NCBI RefSeq assembly: GCF_027213965.1
Contig: NZ_JAPWGX010000001.1
Span: 620,001-684,000 of the forward strand
Source of the DNA: Maritalea porphyrae
GTDB taxonomy: Bacteria > Pseudomonadota > Alphaproteobacteria > Rhizobiales > Devosiaceae
Reading direction: 5' to 3'
DNA length: 64,000 nucleotides
The notes beneath the pieces were generated by a model. The model ran no database searches, was not told the DNA's origin, and was given only the letters and a program-made list of their open reading frames with translations. Made by a program: the position numbers and the translations under genes. Every line of letters begins with the position of its first letter. The first letter of the stretch is position 1. This document shows positions 1 to 8,705 of the stretch, piece by piece.

Positions 1-350
1 CTTCAACGGGCACAATGGTTTTGCTTGCTTTAATTGGGTTGCTCAAAATCGAAACTCTGATTGGCATAATGTTCCTATCCAACGGATTTTTGGGGCTTTT
101 GATCCCCCTTGCCATGGTATTGTCGCTCAACAAACAAGGTGAGCGCGCAGGGCTCGCATCCTCGGTTGGTGGCACCTTGCAAATGCTGATTGGCGGTGCG
201 GTCATCGGCCTGTTCGGCATCGTTTCTGATGGTTCTCCCCAATCTATGGCGATTGGGTTGTTCGCCTGCGCCGTTCTGGGACTTCTCGTCCAAATTCTAA
301 ATCAACGTCTGGCACATGATGAAACCCTCACAGTAAAACCAAGTCTATGA
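1..350 (+). CDS. MFS multidrug efflux transporter (Bcr/CflA-like), C-terminal fragment
   Basis: This is the 3' end of a gene that begins before the window, because the frame is open to the left edge. The visible ~115 residues contain three hydrophobic segments separated by a short polar loop. The loop has the pattern G-L-A-S-S-x-G-G-T-L-Q, followed by a Gly-rich helix. That pattern is characteristic of the last helices of Bcr/CflA-type drug:proton antiporters of the inner membrane. The substrate cannot be told from the fragment. The apparent ATG at position 15 is internal rather than a start. The family call is inferred from the C-terminal motif only. Confidence 0.65.
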   Translation, partial: STGTMVLLALIGLLKIETLIGIMFLSNGFLGLLIPLAMVLSLNKQGERAGLASSVGGTLQMLIGGAVIGLFGIVSDGSPQSMAIGLFACAVLGLLVQILNQRLAHDETLTVKPSL

Positions 351-443
351 ACGCAAGTGCTAAGGCTTTGATCGCTGCGGCCATTCAATGAATTGATGCC
401 AAGAGCTAGGTTTTGATCAGTATTTTCAAACACTGGATCCAGC

Positions 444-1274
444 ATGAGCGACACGTTAACTTCCACCCGCAAGACGGGCTTTCTAAACCCAAACAAAACC
501 CTGCAATTATCTGCCAAAGTATGGTTTGTGGTCACCACCATTGGTTTCGCAGTTTTTGGCTATTACATTGTCAAAGTCTACAGTGCAGGCGCATTGCAAG
601 GGGATTGGACTTCTTGGAATACAGTGCTGCCAACCGGTCATGGATTTGTGCCAGGCGACACTTGGGGCAATGTTGCGTTTGCCGCCCATATGATTGTTGC
701 CGCCATTCTAACATTTGGCGGCGCGCTGCAATTGGTGCCAAAAATCCGCGCGAAAGCTGCACCGTTTCACCGATGGAACGGACGGCTGTTTATGATCAGC
801 GCCATCATTGTCTCGCTTTCTGGTCTTTACATCAACATCACGCGCGGCAATGTTTCGGGCTTCACTATGGGGCTTGGCAACAGCCTCAATGGCATCCTTA
901 TTCTGGTGTTTTGCATCATGGCTTGGCGCTTGGCCGTTAAAGGTCAAATCGCTGATCACCGCCGCTGGGTTTTACGCGCCTTCGTTTTGATCCACGGCGT
1001 CTGGTTTTTGCGTGTCGGTATGATTGTTTGGTTCATGATCAACCAAGGCCCTGCAGGAATGAATGATGCGGGAACCGGCTGGTTCGACATCTTTTGGGCG
1101 TTTGGGCACTTCTTGCTGCCACTCGCTGTTATGGAAGCCTATTTGCGCTCACAAACCTCGCGCAACAAAATCTGGCGCCTCGCCTTTGGCCTTGGCTTAT
1201 TCGTGATCACACTGCTTTTGGCTGGTGGCACGGCTGGTGCCTTTATGTTCATGTGGTTGCCCCATCTTGGCTAG
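444..1274 (+). CDS. DUF2306 family membrane protein
   Basis: This 276-residue integral membrane protein has about seven hydrophobic segments. Near residues 80-115 a His-containing helix precedes a Pro-x-x-H-R-W-x-G-R segment, the hallmark of the DUF2306 family of predicted membrane proteins. Many members of that family carry conserved histidines that could bind haem. No function is established for the family. The gene has its own short leader after the MFS gene. It ends only 41 bases before the next start, so co-transcription with the MDR oxidoreductase is plausible. The fold and topology come from hydrophobicity; the function is unknown. Confidence 0.7.
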   Translation: MSDTLTSTRKTGFLNPNKTLQLSAKVWFVVTTIGFAVFGYYIVKVYSAGALQGDWTSWNTVLPTGHGFVPGDTWGNVAFAAHMIVAAILTFGGALQLVPKIRAKAAPFHRWNGRLFMISAIIVSLSGLYINITRGNVSGFTMGLGNSLNGILILVFCIMAWRLAVKGQIADHRRWVLRAFVLIHGVWFLRVGMIVWFMINQGPAGMNDAGTGWFDIFWAFGHFLLPLAVMEAYLRSQTSRNKIWRLAFGLGLFVITLLLAGGTAGAFMFMWLPHLG

Positions 1275-1314
1275 TTCCCTTTATTTCAATCAACGCGTAA
1301 ATGAGTTTAGAACC

Positions 1315-2289
1315 ATGAAAGCTTTCATCCACCACAACTACGGCCCAGCAGATGTGTTGCGCCTTAGTGAAGTCGCAAAACCCGAGCCAGCGGCGAACGA
1401 ATTGCAGATAAAGGTGCATGCCTTTTCGCTCAACCCCGAAGAAATGCACATGATGCACGGCATGTTTGCGGTGCGGCCAATAACGGGTTTCAGGCGTCCG
1501 AAGGTCTTGTGTCTAAAAGCCGACATTGCGGGAGTGGTTGAAGCGATTGGCGATGCTGTTTCTGACTTCAAGATTGGTGACAAGGTGATGGGCCGCGCAA
1601 ATAAGGGAGGCCAAGCGCAATTCACTTGTGTGCCCCAAGATCGTCTGGTCCATAAACCAGAGGCTCTTTCGTTTGAACAAGCTGCCGCCCTGCCCTTGGC
1701 TGGTGTGACGGCCCTGCAAGCGGTCACCAAAAATGGCAACGTACACAAGGGGATGCGCGTTTTAATCAATGGCGCTTCTGGCGGCATAGGCACTTATGCA
1801 GTGCAATTGGCAAAGCATTTTGACGGGGAAGTCACAGCTGTGTGCAGTGGCAAAAACATAGACCTCGTCACCCAGCTTGGCGCTGACCATGCAATTGATT
1901 ATCATACAGGCGATTTCACCCGCACGCGCCGATCATATGAGTTGATCATCGACCTTGTTGGCAACCGTAGTCTTTCAGACATGCGCTCGTGCCTATCAAA
2001 AAATGGCAAATGCCTGATGGTTGGGTTTTCCACTCCTGCTTCCATGTTCCGCGCGTTGATTGGGGGTCCTTTATCGTCAAATTTCTCCACCCAGAAAGTT
2101 GGCGTGATGATGGCAAGTTTTGACAAAGCTGATCTGCAAACTGTGGCAGATTTGGCAGCTACGGGTGACCTAGAGGCCACCATCGACAAGGCGTATCCTT
2201 TCGAGATGACCCCAAAAGCCATGCACCATTTAGCAACGGTTCGCGCCAAAGGAAAGATTGTTGTGCGCCTTGACGCTGGATCTGAATAA
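1315..2289 (+). CDS. Zinc-independent MDR oxidoreductase (quinone reductase-like)
   Basis: This 324-residue medium-chain dehydrogenase/reductase has a GroES-like N-terminal half. Its Rossmann half contains the nucleotide-binding motif G-A-S-G-G-I-G-T-Y-A-V-Q-L-A-K near residue 160. The cysteine clusters that bind structural zinc in alcohol dehydrogenases are absent. That places it with the NADPH:quinone oxidoreductase/RTN4IP1-like branch, which reduces quinones or enones in the cytoplasm. The ATG at 1315 is preferred because the 30 residues available upstream do not look like the family N-terminus and overlap the preceding gene. Its natural substrate is unknown. Confidence 0.75.
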   Translation: MKAFIHHNYGPADVLRLSEVAKPEPAANELQIKVHAFSLNPEEMHMMHGMFAVRPITGFRRPKVLCLKADIAGVVEAIGDAVSDFKIGDKVMGRANKGGQAQFTCVPQDRLVHKPEALSFEQAAALPLAGVTALQAVTKNGNVHKGMRVLINGASGGIGTYAVQLAKHFDGEVTAVCSGKNIDLVTQLGADHAIDYHTGDFTRTRRSYELIIDLVGNRSLSDMRSCLSKNGKCLMVGFSTPASMFRALIGGPLSSNFSTQKVGVMMASFDKADLQTVADLAATGDLEATIDKAYPFEMTPKAMHHLATVRAKGKIVVRLDAGSE

Positions 2290-2328
2290 ACACTTGGAGC
2301 AAACAAGAGGTAATGCCAAATTGAGGGC

Positions 2329-2979
2329 ATGAACAATGCTGATTCACAACCTTCCCTGTTTGGCGATGGGCCTGATTTTTCAATCGAAGATCAATTCCGG
2401 GCGAAGGGGCTGGTTGTGTGTGGAGTTGATGAAGCGGGGCGTGGGCCGTTGGCGGGACCTGTTGTCACCGCCGCCGTTATTTTGCACCCAGATCACATTC
2501 CGGATGGTTTGAACGACAGCAAAAAGCTCAGCGCCAAGAAGCGCGACGAACTCTACGACCTCATTATGGCCAACGCCCATGTGGGCATTGCATCGGCTCC
2601 ACCCAGTACCATTTTTGAGCGCAATATACGTGGTGCGACGCTTCACGCGATGGCGCAGGCGGTCAAATCGCTTTCAATAACTCCTGACATTGCCTTAATC
2701 GATGGGCGAGATATTCCACCCAAACTGCCTTGTCGCGGGCAAGCGCTGATCAAGGGCGACAGCCGATCCTTGTCCATCGCCGCGGCTTCTATCATTGCCA
2801 AGGTGACACGCGACCGGATGTGCGTACTATTGGACCAATCCCTGCCCGCATATGGCTTTGGCAAACACAAAGGTTACGGCACAGCGTTGCACATGCAAGC
2901 GCTACAAAACCACGGTGCAACGCCCCATCACAGGGCTGATTTCAAACCAATTGCAGAAATTATAGCTAACAAAAGCTGA
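2329..2979 (+). CDS. rnhB: Ribonuclease HII
   Basis: RNase HII is a cytoplasmic endonuclease that nicks RNA-DNA hybrids and starts removal of single ribonucleotides misincorporated in DNA. The 216-residue protein has the catalytic D-E-A-G-R-G motif near residue 36, followed by P-L-A-G-P-V. It also has D-S-K-K-L-S near residue 64 and the later acidic sites around I-D-G-R-D. Its length is normal for the family. The ATG lies behind a GAGGG-type ribosome site. rnhB followed by the CcrM methylase gene is a common alphaproteobacterial arrangement, and the stop codon overlaps a GATTC (GANTC) site. Confidence 0.95.
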   Translation: MNNADSQPSLFGDGPDFSIEDQFRAKGLVVCGVDEAGRGPLAGPVVTAAVILHPDHIPDGLNDSKKLSAKKRDELYDLIMANAHVGIASAPPSTIFERNIRGATLHAMAQAVKSLSITPDIALIDGRDIPPKLPCRGQALIKGDSRSLSIAAASIIAKVTRDRMCVLLDQSLPAYGFGKHKGYGTALHMQALQNHGATPHHRADFKPIAEIIANKS

Positions 2980-3064
2980 TTCAAAACAGCGTCTTAGCGT
3001 GCAAATTGCATGTTTTACGTTTGGTTTACCATAAGTTTTAGCGCCCCCTTAACCCTAAGAAATT
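2978..3064 (+). promoter_or_regulatory. Putative cell-cycle control region of ccrM: GANTC site and two CtrA-like boxes
   Basis: A GATTC site at 2978-2982 can be methylated by the product of the downstream gene. Two elements resembling the CtrA binding pattern (two TTAA half-sites spaced by about seven bases) lie at 3025-3040 (TTTACCATAAGTTTTA) and 3049-3064 (TTAACCCTAAGAAATT). Their offset of 24 bases puts them on nearly the same helical face. In Caulobacter, ccrM transcription is activated by CtrA and repressed by full GANTC methylation. The sites here are imperfect, so the assignment is inference from motif and context. Confidence 0.4.
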
Positions 3065-3072
3065 ACAAATGA

Positions 3073-4257
<1,185 letters not shown>

Positions 4258-4286
4258 CACGACCTCCAAAGAATTTCAGGCAACTT

Positions 4287-4318
4287 ACCGCTGGTCATTT
4301 GATCAGCGGTCTTTTTTT
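4287..4318 (+). terminator. Rho-independent terminator of ccrM
   Basis: The 11-base arms ACCGCTGGTCA and TGATCAGCGGT pair with a single G-U wobble around a two-base loop. They are followed at once by CTTTTTTT. The hairpin lies 30 bases after the ccrM stop. It has no U-run in the opposite direction, so it serves the plus strand rather than mutY. Confidence 0.9.
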
Positions 4319-4404
4319 GTTCGATCTGCACCGGGGATAAGTGGGGTAAAACGTCCCTATTTGTGACGGTTTGTTTCGTCAAAGTGCTGGAACACTGTGC
4401 CAGC

Positions 4405-5496
4405 TCACTCGTTCAATGCGGCAGCCAAGATTTTCTTGAAAACTGTGGGCAATGCCTCACCATTCAGGTCCGCCCTTTTTACCCACCAACCGTTTGAAGC
4501 AGGCGGTTTTGTTGCGTTTGCTTTCCAAACGGTGACGTTGAGTGCGAAGTGGGTGAAGATATGGTCCACGTTTCCACATTCAATCCAATGGGTATCCAGC
4601 GGATGAGTTGGCGCGGGACGTTCCATAAGTGTCTCAACTTTGTGCCATTCACTGCCCGGCACTTCAGTCATTGCGGCCAACAATCCCTTTTCTGGTCGTT
4701 GCTGCAGCCAAATCTCACCCTTATCATTTTCCACCACATAGGCATGGCCAACCCGAATTGGTTTTTGCTTTTTGGGCGGCATCACCGGAAAATTCGTCGG
4801 GTCAGATGATTTGGTGCCAAGACAGTTTTTTGAGATTGGGCAAATCAAACAATTGGCGCGTTTTGGCGCACAAATTGTCGCCCCCAAATCCATCAAGCTT
4901 TGCGCAAAATCCCCTGCTCGTTTTGGCACGGATTGCTGGATGAAAGAGCGGATAAACGGTTTTGCTTCGCGCACCGGTTCGGCCAAGGCCGTAAACCGCG
5001 CTGCCACTCGATCCACATTGCCATCCACCACAGCCACCTGTTCATCAAAACAAATCGCAGCAATTGCGGCGCTTGTGTAGGGGCCAATGCCCGGCAGGGT
5101 TTGCAGTGCTTCGGCGGTGGTTGGAAACGTGCCGCCAAATTCGTCCACCACTTTGTTGGCGCAAGCGTGTAAATTGCGGGCCCGCGCGTAATAGCCTAAG
5201 CCTGCCCATTCTTTTAAAACATCATCGCGGTCTGCCGCGGCAAGGTCTTGCACCCTTGGCCAACGGGATGTGAAGGCGGCGAAATATTTCCCCACGGTTG
5301 GTACGGTGGTTTGTTGCAACATGATTTCGGATAGCCACACGAAATAGGGATTTGGGTTTACCCCCGCCGCCCGGTCTTGCGGGCTGGTGCGCCACGGCAA
5401 TTGCCTTGCGTTTTTATCGTACCATTTCAGCAAAGCGGCCGCGTCAATCGGCTTTAATTCAGATTTGGCGTTTTTGTGGCGTTTGATTTCTGGCAT
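4405..5496 (-). CDS. mutY: A/G-specific adenine DNA glycosylase
   Basis: MutY removes adenine mispaired with 8-oxoguanine. The 363-residue protein has the catalytic Glu region (S-E-I-M-L-Q-Q-T, near residue 57) and the helix-hairpin-helix L-P-G-I-G-P-Y-T. It also has the catalytic Asp region V-V-D-G-N-V-D-R and a [4Fe-4S] cluster site with C-x6-C-x2-C-x5-C spacing. A C-terminal Nudix-like domain, which reads the 8-oxoG partner, follows from about residue 235. It is convergent with ccrM and divergent from the DUF721 gene, with a 67-base shared promoter gap. The mutY/DUF721 pairing is conserved in many Rhizobiales. Confidence 0.95.
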   Translation of the reverse strand: MPEIKRHKNAKSELKPIDAAALLKWYDKNARQLPWRTSPQDRAAGVNPNPYFVWLSEIMLQQTTVPTVGKYFAAFTSRWPRVQDLAAADRDDVLKEWAGLGYYARARNLHACANKVVDEFGGTFPTTAEALQTLPGIGPYTSAAIAAICFDEQVAVVDGNVDRVAARFTALAEPVREAKPFIRSFIQQSVPKRAGDFAQSLMDLGATICAPKRANCLICPISKNCLGTKSSDPTNFPVMPPKKQKPIRVGHAYVVENDKGEIWLQQRPEKGLLAAMTEVPGSEWHKVETLMERPAPTHPLDTHWIECGNVDHIFTHFALNVTVWKANATKPPASNGWWVKRADLNGEALPTVFKKILAAALNE

Positions 5497-5563
5497 GATG
5501 GGGTTATGGGTGATTTGAATGCGTTAGACAAGATAGGTTAGCTGCCCCAAACCCGGATTGAAG

Positions 5564-6073
5564 ATGAGCGAAAAAAAGCCAAAAACACCAAAGAGATTGC
5601 GCCGCTCCGTTTCGATTGCCGAACTGGCCGAACGGGCGATTGCGCCCTTGGTGCAAAAACGCGGCTTTGCCAACTCTGAATTGCTGATGCGCTGGGCCAC
5701 AATTGTCGACGCGCCATACGACAAGGGCGTGGTGCCAGACAAATTGCACTGGCCACGCGATATGGGCAACAACCCGCATGTGGGCGCGGTGCTAACCGTT
5801 CGGGTGGACCCCATCCACGCCCTCGCCTTCACCCACGAAACAGAAATGATCAAAGCCTCCATCAATCGCTATTTTGGCTTTTATCTGGTCGATAAAATCA
5901 AACCCAGCCGCCGCCCCTTTGTGCCACAACTCGAAGAAGCAAAAAAGCCAACCATGCGCCGGTTGAGCGAGAAAGAAGAGCAATCGCTGGCCGCGCAAGT
6001 TGAGAAGATTGAGAACCCTGAGTTGCGCGAGAGTTTGTTGAATTTGGGGCGCGGGATGAAGGGGCGGGGTTAG
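5564..6073 (+). CDS. DUF721 (DciA-like) protein
   Basis: This basic 169-residue protein has the DUF721 pattern. An N-terminal R-S-V-S-I-A-E-L segment is followed by a central alpha-beta domain containing L-x-V-x-V-D-P and an R-Y-F-G-F-Y-L stretch. A charged C-terminal tail completes it. DUF721 proteins include DciA, which loads the replicative helicase DnaB in bacteria that lack DnaC/DnaI; that role here is inferred from family membership. The ATG at 5564 is chosen over a TTG two codons upstream. The gene is divergent from mutY and is the last conserved gene before the accessory region. Confidence 0.75.
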   Translation: MSEKKPKTPKRLRRSVSIAELAERAIAPLVQKRGFANSELLMRWATIVDAPYDKGVVPDKLHWPRDMGNNPHVGAVLTVRVDPIHALAFTHETEMIKASINRYFGFYLVDKIKPSRRPFVPQLEEAKKPTMRRLSEKEEQSLAAQVEKIENPELRESLLNLGRGMKGRG

Positions 6074-6262
6074 GTATACCAAACGCGAAGGTGGATTTGA
6101 TTTGGTTGTTCGTCTTCGTTGAATGTCTGGTTGGAGCCCTTTGAAGACATTTGATTTGCGAAGTTGTTCGACACTTTCGGCCCAAAGCTGCCGTTCACAG
6201 CACCGCTGTTGACTCCAAGAAAACCAACCTTTTCTTATGACATGTTTGCGGGAAAATACTTG

Positions 6263-6294
6263 TTGTAGTTGCTTGGTTATAAGTCTATAACTAA
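6263..6294 (+). promoter_or_regulatory. Promoter with overlapping palindromic operator of the TetR/RND efflux operon
   Basis: A candidate -35 TTGTAG (6263-6268) and -10 TATAAC (6286-6291) are separated by 17 bases. The -10 lies inside the inverted repeat GTTATA-AGTC-TATAAC (6276-6291), which extends with one mismatch to 22 bases. The layout suits a repressor that blocks RNA polymerase. The TetR gene in the same operon is the natural candidate. Confidence 0.55.
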
Positions 6295-6331
6295 TACTCC
6301 TAATTAACACACTGCATCGGAGGCTAGGATC

Positions 6332-6751
6332 ATGAATGCAGCTTCTCTAGGCAACAAGCCCCCCTTGTCCCTCGGACTTAGGATTGCATCAATTGTAGCA
6401 TTGGTGTTCGGTGTGATGACTTTGTTTTCCGCCGGTAGCGTACTTTTCGGCCCTTCAGTTTCTCAAGAAATGGCAGGCGCCTACGTCGAATTTGTCGTCT
6501 GGTTCAACTTCGCCGCTGGTTTCTTCTATGTCATGGCAGCAATCGGCATTTGGCTCCAGCGTGCGTGGGCCTATCCTCTATCTGGACTAATTGCGCTGAC
6601 GACGGCATTTATGGCCATTCCATTTGCTTTTCATGCCATCGCAGGTGGGCCTTTTGAATTGCGTACAGTCGCCGCGCTTGTGCTCCGCATTGGGTTCTGG
6701 GCGGCAATCACAATTGCCTTGTACTGGTCAAAACGGAACGCTCATAGATGA
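6332..6751 (+). CDS. Small four-helix membrane protein of the efflux operon
   Basis: This 139-residue protein has four predicted membrane helices (about residues 15-38, 50-73, 80-103 and 110-132) and a short basic C-terminus. I do not recognise a named family. A GGAGG ribosome site sits eight bases before the ATG. Its TGA stop overlaps the ATG of the following TetR gene (ATGA), so translation is coupled. As first gene behind the palindromic operator, it is probably co-induced with the RND pump. Whether it is a pump accessory or an unrelated stress protein cannot be told. Confidence 0.65.
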   Translation: MNAASLGNKPPLSLGLRIASIVALVFGVMTLFSAGSVLFGPSVSQEMAGAYVEFVVWFNFAAGFFYVMAAIGIWLQRAWAYPLSGLIALTTAFMAIPFAFHAIAGGPFELRTVAALVLRIGFWAAITIALYWSKRNAHR

Positions 6752-7350
6752 GAAAAACCGCTCAGGATCGAAAGGTCGAAATCTCAAGAACAGTGTTGGA
6801 TTTGGCGTTCGAAGTTGGACCTGATCAGGTAACCACTGGCATGATCGCAAAGCGTCTGGGACTATCGCAACCTGCCATATACAAACATTTCCCCAGCAAA
6901 GATGATATTTGGAACGCTGTAGCAGATCATGTCTGTGCCCGCGTATATGAAAACATCGCTCAAGCGGCCACAGACACTCACTCCCATGACGATCGTTTGC
7001 GAATGTTGGTTATTGGACATCTGCGTTTGGTGCGGGACAATCCAGCATTGCCCGAAATAATGGTTATGCGGACTTTGCAGAATGCGCATGGCCCTTTGCA
7101 GACCCAAATGCGAACAGTTATGGCTGAATTTCGCAATGCATTGGTCACCAATGTTGCCGGCGCTGTAGAGCAAAAAATTTTCCGAAATGATTTGGATCCC
7201 ACGGATGCGAGCACACTTGTTTTCGGGATTATTCAGAGTTTGGTGTTACGCATGTTGCTGGCACGCGATCCAGATATTCTGACGCAAGACGGCACGCGAT
7301 TGTTAGATTTGCTGCTTTCGGGCTTTGCACATTCAGAGGTAAGTCGATGA
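6748..7350 (+). CDS. TetR/AcrR-family repressor of the efflux operon
   Basis: This 200-residue TetR-type regulator has the N-terminal helix-turn-helix at about residues 30-52 (I-A-K-R-L-G-L-S-Q-P-A-I-Y-K-H-F). A ligand-binding helical domain with no further recognisable motif follows. Both gene junctions are ATGA overlaps, so it is made together with the membrane protein and the periplasmic adaptor. By analogy with AcrR/MexR-type systems it should bind the operator at 6273-6294 and be released by a pump substrate. This is inference from position and family. Confidence 0.85.
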   Translation: MRKTAQDRKVEISRTVLDLAFEVGPDQVTTGMIAKRLGLSQPAIYKHFPSKDDIWNAVADHVCARVYENIAQAATDTHSHDDRLRMLVIGHLRLVRDNPALPEIMVMRTLQNAHGPLQTQMRTVMAEFRNALVTNVAGAVEQKIFRNDLDPTDASTLVFGIIQSLVLRMLLARDPDILTQDGTRLLDLLLSGFAHSEVSR

Positions 7351-8705
7351 AAAATAGTTTGAAGCTGATTTTGGTTACATTGCCAATAATACTGATTGGC
7401 GTAGCTTTTGTCGCCTTTATCATTGTGAACCGACCGGCACCGGAACGCAATTTGCTGGCAGAACGCGCGACGGCGGTTCGGGTGATCATCACCAACAAGC
7501 AACCGGTTGTGCCGTTAGCGACCGGATACGGAATTGTGCGCCCAACGCGCACCTATGAAGCGATTGCTCAAGTGGGTGGGACCGCAGATTACGTGAACCC
7601 TGCTATGCAAAAAGGAGCTATTTTGCCGGCGGGATCCGTTCTTGCTCGCTTGTCGCAAGCGGACTACAAACTCGCTATCGCACAGGTAAAAGGCAACATT
7701 CGCGCGGCTGAAGCAAAGCTCGCCGAATTCTCAGTCTCCGAAACCAATCTTTCCGCTGCACTGGCCATCGAAAAAGAGGCGCTCGCATTGAAGACGTCCG
7801 ATCTAGGACGAGCTGAGACCCTTTTCGCGGGCGGCTCTGTGTCACAAGCAGCACTGGACGCAGCACGCATAGCTCACCTGTCACAACGCCAGAAGGTTTT
7901 GTCGGTGCAAAGCTCGCTTGCTTTACTGCCAACCCAACGCGCTGTGCAGGCCGAACAAATTGCGCTTTCCCAAGTTAATCTAGAAACAGCAATGCTTAAT
8001 TTGGCACGGACTGAACTAACTTTACCATTTGACGCACGCGTTGCGACAACAACTGTCGAAGTTGGCCAATTTGTACGCGCGGGCCAAACAATAGCAATAT
8101 TGGACGGCATTGAAGCCGCAGAAGTTGAAGCGCAAGTTTCTGCTGCAGACCTGCGACTGCTCATGCAATCAACGGACACCAAAGCCCTAGACCTCACCCT
8201 TGACCCAAAAACCATGACACAGATCATGCGCGAACTTGGCCTAAGCGCTGTGGTGCGACTGCGTTTGGGGCAGGATATTTTGGAGTGGCCCGCTACCGTT
8301 GACCGCATAAGTGACACCATTGATCAAAAATCCGGCACGCTCGGGATAATCGTTCGTATTGACACCGCCTATTCGGGCACACAGATCGGCAAGCGTCCGC
8401 CGCTGACCAAGGGAATGTTCATTGAAGCCGCGATAAATGGGCCAGCTGTTGAAGGTTTCGTGGTGCCGCGAAGTGCGTTGCGGGACGGAAAACTGATGCT
8501 AGCGGACAGCGCTGACAGACTGCAAATGGTCACGGTAACTACTCGATTTGTGCAGGACGAAATTGCAGTGATATCTGAGGGGCTGGCACCCGGAGCACGT
8601 GTTGTTGTCAGCGCGCCAAGTCCGGTGATCGCTGGGATGCTTCTCAATGTGACCGAAGACACGAAGTTGATGGCGCAGCTGGCGACGGCAGGTACTGCGA
8701 AATGA
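7347..8705 (+). CDS. RND efflux periplasmic adaptor (membrane fusion protein)
   Basis: This 452-residue adaptor of the HlyD/AcrA type has an N-terminal signal anchor (about residues 5-28). A lipoyl-like half follows, then a long coiled-coil hairpin rich in Ala, Glu and Leu (about residues 115-215). The second lipoyl half and beta-barrel domain start around T-L-P-F-D-A-R-V. It is somewhat longer than the usual 370-400 residues. It would connect the inner-membrane pump to an outer-membrane channel; no TolC-type gene is in this window, so the channel must be encoded elsewhere. Both ends overlap neighbours by ATGA. Confidence 0.88.
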   Translation: MKNSLKLILVTLPIILIGVAFVAFIIVNRPAPERNLLAERATAVRVIITNKQPVVPLATGYGIVRPTRTYEAIAQVGGTADYVNPAMQKGAILPAGSVLARLSQADYKLAIAQVKGNIRAAEAKLAEFSVSETNLSAALAIEKEALALKTSDLGRAETLFAGGSVSQAALDAARIAHLSQRQKVLSVQSSLALLPTQRAVQAEQIALSQVNLETAMLNLARTELTLPFDARVATTTVEVGQFVRAGQTIAILDGIEAAEVEAQVSAADLRLLMQSTDTKALDLTLDPKTMTQIMRELGLSAVVRLRLGQDILEWPATVDRISDTIDQKSGTLGIIVRIDTAYSGTQIGKRPPLTKGMFIEAAINGPAVEGFVVPRSALRDGKLMLADSADRLQMVTVTTRFVQDEIAVISEGLAPGARVVVSAPSPVIAGMLLNVTEDTKLMAQLATAGTAK

